This document shows, piece after piece, positions 32,289-37,914 of a stretch of 37,914 nt of DNA (the stretch's first letter is position 1; the number at the start of each line of letters is the position of its first letter). Location: contig QZJS01000001.1 in assembly GCA_003597945.1 (NCBI GenBank), positions 1 to 37,914 of the forward strand, given 5' to 3'. The notes below the pieces were generated by a model, which saw only the letters and a program-made list of their open reading frames with translations, did not search any database and was not told where the DNA came from. Source of the DNA: Desulfobacteraceae bacterium (GTDB lineage: Bacteria; Desulfobacterota; Desulfobacteria; Desulfobacterales; Desulfosalsimonadaceae). The position numbers were made by a program, and so were the translations under genes.

Positions 32289-33071
32289 TCATTTTCCCTT
32301 GTATACGGGTTTACGCTTGTCGCGGAAGGCGGCCAGCCCTTCAAGGCGATCCTCGGTGGGAATGGTGATCCAGTAAGCATTGGATTCAATGGCCAAGCCG
32401 GTGTGCAGGTCGGTTTCAAGGCCGGCGTTGATGGCGTATTTGGCCTGTTCCACGGCGATGGGTCCACATTCGCAGATCATAGCGGCCATGCTTTTAGCGC
32501 AGGCCATGAGATCGTCGGGTTCGCAGATCCGGTTGACCAGGCCGATGTCTACCGCTTCATGGGCGTCCACGCGCCGGCCGGTAAAGATCAGCTCCTTGGC
32601 TTTTCCCCTGCCGATAAGTCTTGGAAGCCGCTGGGTGCCGCCCGCGCCGGGAATGATGGCCAGCCGTGCTTCGGTGAGTCCCATGGCGGCGTTGGACGCG
32701 GCGATGCGGATATCACATGCCAGCAGCAGTTCGGTGCCGCCGCCCAGGGCCACGCCGTTGATGGCGGCGATTACGGGCTTGTTGAGGTTTTCAATATCGG
32801 TAAACAGGGTTCGGATGGTATAGATGAATTTCTTGACCTCATCAGCGGTCAGCGTAATGCGCTCCTTGAGGTCGGCCCCGGAGCAGAATGCCCGGGTTCC
32901 GGTCCCGGTGATGATGACTACCCGAACGTTCGGGTTGAAGCGGATATCGGTTATTGCGTCTTGCAGGGCGTAAAGAAGATCAAAGTTAAATGAATTCATG
33001 ACCTCCGGCCGGTTCAGGGTCAAGACCGCGACCCCGTCTTTAATATCTATTTTTAATACGTTTTCAGACAT
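32289..33071 (-). CDS. Enoyl-CoA hydratase, probable 3-methylglutaconyl-CoA hydratase
   Basis: 260 residues from the ATG at 33071 (GGAGG 5 nt upstream). Crotonase motifs: RAFCSGADLKER, NGVALGGGTELLLACD, MGLTEARLAIIPGAGGTQRL with both catalytic acidic positions present (Glu in TEARL; second site as Gly-Ala-Gly-Gly in place of the usual PG-GG segment). It lies between an acyl-CoA dehydrogenase and a methylcrotonyl-CoA carboxyltransferase. In leucine degradation operons this position is filled by methylglutaconyl-CoA hydratase, which makes HMG-CoA. The assignment to that substrate rests on context. Confidence 0.9.
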   Translation of the reverse strand: MSENVLKIDIKDGVAVLTLNRPEVMNSFNFDLLYALQDAITDIRFNPNVRVVIITGTGTRAFCSGADLKERITLTADEVKKFIYTIRTLFTDIENLNKPVIAAINGVALGGGTELLLACDIRIAASNAAMGLTEARLAIIPGAGGTQRLPRLIGRGKAKELIFTGRRVDAHEAVDIGLVNRICEPDDLMACAKSMAAMICECGPIAVEQAKYAINAGLETDLHTGLAIESNAYWITIPTEDRLEGLAAFRDKRKPVYKGK

Positions 33072-33097
33072 GGCCGCCTCCACGTTGTATGTTTGAG

Positions 33098-33127
33098 TTT
33101 ATGAAACACTTTTGAAGTCTTCATAAA
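33098..33127. promoter_or_regulatory. 8-bp inverted repeat between dehydrogenase and hydratase genes
   Basis: TTTATGAA (33098-33105) and TTCATAAA (33120-33127), perfect arms with a 14-nt loop, in a gap of about 140 nt inside the operon. It could be a hairpin controlling relative expression or a regulator site for an internal promoter. Confidence 0.35.
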
Positions 33128-33213
33128 AAGCTGATTATTCCGCTATACGACATTTTTATAGAAACGAAGTTTCAAGAGGTTCGTTGGAATGTTGCGCGAA
33201 ATCCAGAACGCCT

Positions 33214-34362
33214 TCAACAACCGATATAGCGGGAAATGACCAGCCGTTGAATTTCGGAAGTCCCCTCGCCGATATCGAGCAGTTTCTGATCCCGGTAAAA
33301 CCGCTCTACGCTGTATTCCTTCATCAGACCGTATCCGCCGTGGATTTGAACCGCGTTGTTGGCCACCCGGTGCATAAGTTCCGAACAGTAGACCTTGGCC
33401 ATGGCCGCCTCTTTCTGGAACGGCCGTTTCCGGTCTTTGAGCCAGCAGGCCTTGTAAAGCAGGTTCCGGGCGCATTCCAGCTCGATGGCGGCATCAGCCA
33501 GCTTAAATGCCACGGCCTGATATTTACTGATGGGTTTTCCGAACTGTTCGCGTTTCTGGGCGTATTTCAGGGCTGCTTCATAAGCTCCCTGGGCGCCGCC
33601 GAGACCCATGGCGCCGATGGAAAGCCGCCCGCCGTCGAGGGTCTGAAGCATCTGGTGAAATCCGTGTCCTTCTTCGCCGAGGATGTTTTCCGCGGGTATG
33701 CGGACATCATCGAAAAAAAGTTCCGCGGTGTTGGACGCCCGCCACATCATTTTGCCGTGCATAGCATGGGTCTTAAAACCCGGGGTCCCGTTTTCAACCA
33801 GAAAACAGGTGTATATCGGTTTTCCGTCGGGTTTGCGGCCGGTGATTGCCTGAACGGTCACGCCGAGGGAAAGTTCGCAGGCCGCATTGGTAATAAAAAT
33901 TTTCGAGCCGTTAATGACCCATTCGCTTCCATCACGAACCGCCGTGGTCTTGCTGCCGCCTGCATCGGACCCGGCGGTGGGCTCAGTCAGACCGAAACCC
34001 CACAGGGCTTCACCGGTGCAGAGTTTGGGCAGATATTTCTTTTTCTGATCTTCTGTGCCGAAATAATAGATAGGTCCGATCCCCAGGGAATTGCCCGCAG
34101 CCACGGTGGCGGCCTGGGAACCGTCCACACGGGCGATTTCTTCAACGCCGATGATGTAGGAGATATAATCGAGTTCCTGCCCGCCGTAAGCCTCGGAGAC
34201 AAACATGCCGAAAAGACCGATTTCACCCATTTTTTTAGTCAGTTCCGATGAAAAGGTCTCGGTCTCGTCCAACTCGGCGGCAACGGGCGCGATCTCGCTT
34301 TCCGCGAATTTTCGAACCTCCTTGCGAATCATTTCCTGCTGCCTGTTCAGATCAAAGTCCAC
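33214..34362 (-). CDS. Acyl-CoA dehydrogenase (short/branched-chain, isovaleryl-CoA type by context)
   Basis: 382 residues with the full fold: FAESEIAPVAAELDE, GFGLTEPTAGSDAGG (flavin/substrate motif), FITNAACELS, REQFGKPISKYQAVAFKLAD, and QIHGGYGLMKEYSVERFYRD. The catalytic base is predicted at E366 in GEGTSEIQRL. At the place where isovaleryl-CoA dehydrogenase has its Glu (E254 in human), this protein has Gly (TLDGGRLSIG). It therefore follows the SCAD/MCAD layout, which casts some doubt on isovaleryl-CoA as substrate despite the neighbours. GTG start with AGGAGG 5 nt upstream. It follows the MerR gene after 30 nt. Confidence 0.9.
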   Translation of the reverse strand: MDFDLNRQQEMIRKEVRKFAESEIAPVAAELDETETFSSELTKKMGEIGLFGMFVSEAYGGQELDYISYIIGVEEIARVDGSQAATVAAGNSLGIGPIYYFGTEDQKKKYLPKLCTGEALWGFGLTEPTAGSDAGGSKTTAVRDGSEWVINGSKIFITNAACELSLGVTVQAITGRKPDGKPIYTCFLVENGTPGFKTHAMHGKMMWRASNTAELFFDDVRIPAENILGEEGHGFHQMLQTLDGGRLSIGAMGLGGAQGAYEAALKYAQKREQFGKPISKYQAVAFKLADAAIELECARNLLYKACWLKDRKRPFQKEAAMAKVYCSELMHRVANNAVQIHGGYGLMKEYSVERFYRDQKLLDIGEGTSEIQRLVISRYIGC

Positions 34363-34392
34363 GCCGACCTCCTTTTATATATGTTTCATGCG

Positions 34393-34824
34393 TTACGCAC
34401 TGCGAAGTTTTTTATTATCCGTGGCTTCGAGTTCCATTCTACGTCGATCAAGCTTCTGCTTGAAGGAAAGAAGATCTTTTTCCATGAAATCGAGTTCAGC
34501 CCTTCGATTTCGGACTTCTTCGATTTTTTTATCGAAAAACATCTGACTTCGGTCAATCTGGTCAATTTCATGCATCTGCATGTTTTCCATGCCGATCATT
34601 TCACCGATTTCATCCAACGAAAATCCGAATCGCTTTCCCCGAAGGATCATCTTAAGCCGGGCGCGGTGTTTTTTCAAGTACACCCGCTGATTGCCGGCGG
34701 TCCGCTGGGGATTGATCAGGCCCTTTTCCTCGTAAAACCGGATGCTCGATGGACTGATTTCCAGCTCATCCGCCAGTTCGGATATGGTGTAGGTCGTCTT
34801 TGCAGTATAATCTCGATTGGCCAT
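34393..34824 (-). CDS. MerR-family regulator of the acyl-CoA operon
   Basis: 143 residues. The N-terminal winged helix-turn-helix reads YTISELADELEISPSSIRFY, then EEKGLINPQRTAGNQRVY. A long coiled coil follows (about 85-135: MQMHEIDQIDRSQMFFDKKI). There is no Cys, so it is not a metal sensor; it fits the LiuR-type group that controls leucine and isovalerate catabolism in proteobacteria, responding to a pathway acyl-CoA. It is the first gene of the operon and faces two copies of TTAAAGTNNACTTTAA 41-101 bp upstream of its ATG, so autoregulation is likely. Confidence 0.85.
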   Translation of the reverse strand: MANRDYTAKTTYTISELADELEISPSSIRFYEEKGLINPQRTAGNQRVYLKKHRARLKMILRGKRFGFSLDEIGEMIGMENMQMHEIDQIDRSQMFFDKKIEEVRNRRAELDFMEKDLLSFKQKLDRRRMELEATDNKKLRSA

Positions 34825-34864
34825 TTCCCGTCCTCAATCCTGAAATTCCATAAACGAAAATTAA

Positions 34865-34880
34865 TTAAAGTTTACTTTAA
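34865..34880. promoter_or_regulatory. Candidate MerR operator, proximal copy
   Basis: Perfect palindrome TTAAAGT-TT-ACTTTAA, 41 bp from the MerR ATG. It is the twin of the site at 34910-34925. Confidence 0.65.
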
Positions 34881-34909
34881 CTTTATATTTCAGCAAATGC
34901 AAGAAAAAA

Positions 34910-34925
34910 TTAAAGTTCACTTTAA
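34910..34925. promoter_or_regulatory. Candidate MerR operator, distal copy
   Basis: Perfect palindrome TTAAAGT-TC-ACTTTAA with the same outer bases (followed by CTTTA in both). The centre is 45 bp from the proximal copy, about four helical turns, so two dimers could lie on the same DNA face. Confidence 0.65.
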
Positions 34926-35087
34926 CTTTAGTTTGCATTTATCAAGATTTTCATTTAAAAATAATCTATTATGTAATTAATTGTGTCATCATGCGAAAGT
35001 GGCAGGGCCGGATCCGCCTTTAAAAAAACGGCGGCCCCTCGGCACCAATCATTATTGCCCAAAATAATCCCAAAAAAGGAAACGCGA

Positions 35088-36038
35088 ATGGAAAAAACAG
35101 TTAAAATCGGCATCAGCGCCTGCCTGCTGGGCGAAAACGTCAGGTACAACGGCGGCCACAAGCTGGATCGATTTCTCACCGATACGCTGGGGCAGTATGT
35201 ATTATATGTGCCGGTCTGCCCGGAGGCCGAATGCGGACTGGGCATTCCCAGGGAAACCATGCGCCTGGTAGGGGAATTGAAAAATCCCCGGCTGGTCACC
35301 ACCAAAACCAATATCGACCACACCCAACGCATGACCGACTGGGCCCAAAAGCGGCTAAAGGATCTTGAAAAAGAAAATCTTTGCGGCTTTATCTTCAAAT
35401 CCGACTCGCCCAGCAGCGGCATGGAGCGGGTCAAGGTCTACAACGAAAGTGGAATGCCGGAAAAAAAAGGCGTGGGGATTTTCGCCAAGGCATTCATGAA
35501 CCATTTTCCGAGAGTTCCGGTGGAAGAAGAAGGACGTCTGCATGATCCCAAGCTGCGGGAAAATTTCATTGAAAGTATTTTCACCCTTCAGCGATGGCGC
35601 CATATGCTGGAGGCCAAACCGAAATTAAAGGATCTGGTGGATTTCCACACCCGCAATAAAATGCTGATCCTTTCTCATAATCCGGCTGTTTATTCCAAAA
35701 TGGGCAAACTGGTGGCCGGGGCCTCGAAAATGAGTATTCCAGAAGCCTGCGATCAGTATGAACAACTGCTTCAGGAAGCCCTCCGGCTCAAAACCACCGC
35801 CAAAAAAAATATCAATGTGCTTCAGCATGCCATGGGCTATTTCAAAAAGGACCTGAGCCCCGACGAAAAAACCGAGCTGCTCGACATCATCAATGCCTAC
35901 CGTGACGGCCACGTCCCGCTGATTGTGCCCATTACCCTTCTGAATCACTACGTCCGGAAATACCGGCAGCCGTATCTGGCCCTCCAGACCTATCTCAATC
36001 CTCATCCCGTGGCACTGAAACTGCGGAATCATGTATAA
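35088..36038 (+). CDS. DUF523/DUF1722 protein (YbgA-like)
   Basis: 316 residues from the ATG at 35088, with AAAGGA upstream; the frame is open 35 codons further but without a ribosome site. The N-terminal DUF523 domain (about 5-150) has GISACLLGENVRYNGGHK, PVCPEAECGLGIPRE and KSDSPSSGMERV with conserved Cys. The C-terminal DUF1722 domain (about 185-310) has FIESIFTLQRWRHML, LSHNPAVY and LNHYVRKYRQPYL. The function of this two-domain family is not established. It is followed after 21 nt by a permease gene on the same strand. Confidence 0.88.
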   Translation: MEKTVKIGISACLLGENVRYNGGHKLDRFLTDTLGQYVLYVPVCPEAECGLGIPRETMRLVGELKNPRLVTTKTNIDHTQRMTDWAQKRLKDLEKENLCGFIFKSDSPSSGMERVKVYNESGMPEKKGVGIFAKAFMNHFPRVPVEEEGRLHDPKLRENFIESIFTLQRWRHMLEAKPKLKDLVDFHTRNKMLILSHNPAVYSKMGKLVAGASKMSIPEACDQYEQLLQEALRLKTTAKKNINVLQHAMGYFKKDLSPDEKTELLDIINAYRDGHVPLIVPITLLNHYVRKYRQPYLALQTYLNPHPVALKLRNHV

Positions 36039-36059
36039 TCCGATACACAAGGAAACGAT

Positions 36060-37247
36060 ATGACGAATTCCGATTCCCGTGAATTTTTGAGTCCCATGCA
36101 GCGGCGCCTGGTCAGCATCGCTCTGGTGCTTCTGGCGTTAAACCTGATCGGTGCCTTTTTGTTCGGTATTTTTATGCTGCTGCAATGGATCGTCGTCTAT
36201 TTCGCCGACGTGCTCTGGCCCCTGGCCGTGGCCGGAATTCTGGCCCTGATGCTCAAACCCATGGTGTTATGGGCCGAAAAAACCCTGCGAATCGGCCGCG
36301 TCGGCGCCATAATCCTGCTTTATGGCCTGGTGGTCATTTTTTCCCTGATCCTGGCGGCCCTGATTCTGCCGGTAATTTTCATCCAGGCCCGGGCGTTTCT
36401 GGACTATCTGCCCACACTGCTAAACCAGACAACAGCTCTGCTGACACGGTTTTTTCCGGAAGCAGCCGAATGGCTGACGGACGCCCTTAATCCCGATGCC
36501 CTGCGCGAACATCTTAAAACCCTTTCCGTTCATTTCCGTAAAATCATGGAATCTTCCCTGCCCGCTTTAAACACCCTCGGCGACTACCTGGCCCGCGTCT
36601 TTACCATGATCGCCGGCTTTGTCATCATTCCCATTTATCTCTTTTTTTTCCTGCTTACCGATAAAAACCCCCTGCGTTCCATGGATGATCAGCTTTCCTT
36701 CATTCCCGAACGGTATCGGGAGGACATGACCTTTCTGGCCGGAGAATTTGCCCGGATCATCGTGGCGTTTTTCCGGGGACAGATCGTCATCGGCCTGATC
36801 ATGGGCGTTCTGCTGGCCATCGGCTTTACCGTGGCGGGTCTGAAATTCGGTGCGTTTCTGGGCATCATCATCGGCCTGCTCAATATCATCCCTTATCTCG
36901 GCTCCACCCTTGGACTTCTGACGGTCCTGCCCCTATCCTTTCTGCAGCAGGAAGGCGGGTTCGTGCTTCTGCTGCTGGTGCTCGGCGTCTTTGCCATGGT
37001 CCAGCTCATCGAAGGCTATCTGCTGACGCCCAAAATCATGGGCCGCAGCACGGGACTGCATCCACTGGCCATTATCATCGCCATCTTTTTCTGGGGCAAA
37101 GCACTGGGCGGAATCCTGGGAATGATTCTGGCCATTCCCTTGACTGCCTTTTTTGTGGTGGTCTGGCGCCTGGTGCGGAAAAAATACCTGGAATACGAAT
37201 CCAAAGGGCAGGAAGCCGACAAAGAATACAGCCCCATCTCGCAATGA
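36060..37247 (+). CDS. AI-2E family transporter
   Basis: 395 residues, an integral membrane protein of the PerM/YdiK/TqsA group with about seven or eight membrane segments: two near the N-terminus (about 13-75), and a C-terminal bundle (about 240-380) with the family region FFRGQIVIGLIMGVLLAIG, IPYLGS and EGYLLTPKIMGRSTGLHPL. A soluble loop lies between about 110 and 170. Members export small molecules or ions; the name comes from an E. coli autoinducer-2 exporter, and the substrate here is unknown. AAGGAAA precedes the ATG. The stop overlaps the next start by 4 nt. Confidence 0.9.
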   Translation: MTNSDSREFLSPMQRRLVSIALVLLALNLIGAFLFGIFMLLQWIVVYFADVLWPLAVAGILALMLKPMVLWAEKTLRIGRVGAIILLYGLVVIFSLILAALILPVIFIQARAFLDYLPTLLNQTTALLTRFFPEAAEWLTDALNPDALREHLKTLSVHFRKIMESSLPALNTLGDYLARVFTMIAGFVIIPIYLFFFLLTDKNPLRSMDDQLSFIPERYREDMTFLAGEFARIIVAFFRGQIVIGLIMGVLLAIGFTVAGLKFGAFLGIIIGLLNIIPYLGSTLGLLTVLPLSFLQQEGGFVLLLLVLGVFAMVQLIEGYLLTPKIMGRSTGLHPLAIIIAIFFWGKALGGILGMILAIPLTAFFVVVWRLVRKKYLEYESKGQEADKEYSPISQ

Positions 37248-37801
37248 CTCAATCCATCGTTATTTTTCTGGAGCAATACGGGCTTTACGCCGCCGTGATC
37301 AGTATCGGGCTCAATATCATCGCCACGGTCACGGCCGTGTTCCCCACTTTTTTCATCACGGCGGCAAATATCATTCTATTTGGTTTCTGGCCGGGCGCCA
37401 TTATATCGTTTCTGGGGGAATCCCTGGGCGCTGTTGTCGCCTTTATGCTTTATCGAAAAGGGCTTCGCCGCTACGCGCGCGGCGCCCTGGACCGGCACCC
37501 CAGGGCAAAGGCGTTAATCAATATCGACGGCCGGGAGGCGTTCCAGCTCATTTTTCTGTTGCGCTTCCTCCCCTTTGCGCCGGCATGGCTTTCCACCCTT
37601 GGAGCGGCCCTGGGCAAAGTCTCTTTAGGCCTTTTTGCCGCTGCCAGCTCACTGGGGAAAATCCCGGCCCTTCTTATTGAAGCTTACGCGGTCCATGAAG
37701 TCACCCGGTTTCAGCTTACGGGTAAATTCATTCTGGTTTTTCTGGCCGGATGGCTGGCCTATGATGTCTTTAAGCGGCTGAAAAATAAGCGCGGAAGATG
37801 A
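37244..37801 (+). CDS. VTT-domain (DedA/TVP38-like) membrane protein
   Basis: 185 residues with four or five membrane segments. Family marks: the re-entrant region FFITAANIILFGFWPG, GESLGAVVAFMLYRKG, and RFLPFAPAWLSTLGAALG. The family includes DedA proteins and the eukaryotic TMEM41/64 scramblases, linked to lipid movement or proton-dependent transport. It overlaps the permease gene by ATGA, so the two are translated together. Confidence 0.88.
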   Translation: MTQSIVIFLEQYGLYAAVISIGLNIIATVTAVFPTFFITAANIILFGFWPGAIISFLGESLGAVVAFMLYRKGLRRYARGALDRHPRAKALINIDGREAFQLIFLLRFLPFAPAWLSTLGAALGKVSLGLFAAASSLGKIPALLIEAYAVHEVTRFQLTGKFILVFLAGWLAYDVFKRLKNKRGR

Positions 37802-37914
37802 GAATTGAAATTTTATTTCACTGCTGTCCAAAATGATTTGAATTTAGATACTCTGGCATAATCATCTCAATGGGTTATAAAGAAAAAATCACATTTTCCG
37901 GTTTGAGGTTGATA

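Noticed and set aside
30788-32368. 526-codon plus-strand open frame opposite the carboxyltransferase gene
   Set aside because: The opposite strand encodes a full, recognisable carboxyltransferase. The long frame results from GC-rich codon bias and has no family motif.
37870-37914. ATG at 37870 starting MGYKEKITFSGLRLI at the window end
   Set aside because: Too few residues and no ribosome site to call a gene; may be the start of a gene beyond the edge.
1-37914. CRISPR array, rRNA or tRNA genes
   Set aside because: No regularly spaced repeats beyond the two-unit ones listed, and no tRNA or rRNA signature sequence was seen by eye.

Overview
The window looks like a chromosomal segment of a mesophilic anaerobic deltaproteobacterium, most likely a Desulfobacterales sulfate reducer. 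This placement is an inference from three things: sensor kinases whose PAS domains carry a Cys cluster, a large acyl-CoA degradation operon, and several long palindromic intergenic repeats. No rRNA, tRNA or CRISPR array was seen.

Layout. (1) 1-316: the tail of a gene in which a peptidyl-tRNA hydrolase segment runs directly into an alpha/beta-hydrolase-like C-terminus. (2) 320-6343: signal transduction. A minus-strand operon encodes a membrane histidine kinase, a single-domain response regulator and a receiver-PAS-kinase hybrid; a divergent NarX-type soluble kinase follows. (3) 6389-11116: a minus-strand sucrose module (PfkB sugar kinase, sucrose-phosphate synthase fused to a phosphatase domain, sucrose phosphorylase). 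(4) 11423-13305: a PCC/DUF296 protein, then an MBL-fold hydrolase and a VOC protein on the minus strand.

(5) 13.3-25.4 kb is an AT-richer accessory island. It holds an AbrB/PIN toxin-antitoxin pair with a promoter/operator, a tyrosine recombinase broken by one base in an A7 run, an HNH nuclease, repeats and an IS-end relic, several unknown small genes, two paralogous PcfJ-like proteins flanking a DUF4185-like lipoprotein, an IS256-family element sitting in the 5' end of a flavoprotein gene, a flavin-reductase gene followed by an attC-like hairpin, and a decayed two-gene nucleotidyltransferase module.

(6) 25452-34824 is a minus-strand operon for leucine/isovalerate-type acyl-CoA degradation. 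In transcription order: MerR regulator, acyl-CoA dehydrogenase, enoyl-CoA hydratase, methylcrotonyl-CoA carboxylase-type carboxyltransferase, HMG-CoA lyase-like protein, acetoacetyl-CoA synthetase, a second enoyl-CoA hydratase and a CDF metal exporter. Two 16-bp palindromes upstream of the MerR gene are probable operators. The chain would take isovaleryl-CoA to acetyl-CoA and acetoacetyl-CoA, but the biotin carboxylase subunit is not in the window. (7) 35088-37801: a DUF523/DUF1722 protein, an AI-2E-family permease and a VTT-domain membrane protein on the plus strand.

Best candidates for something undescribed: the PcfJ-like pair around the lipoprotein with its small upstream genes; the HMG-CoA lyase-like enzyme that lacks the catalytic cysteine; and the single-gene cassette with an attC-like site.
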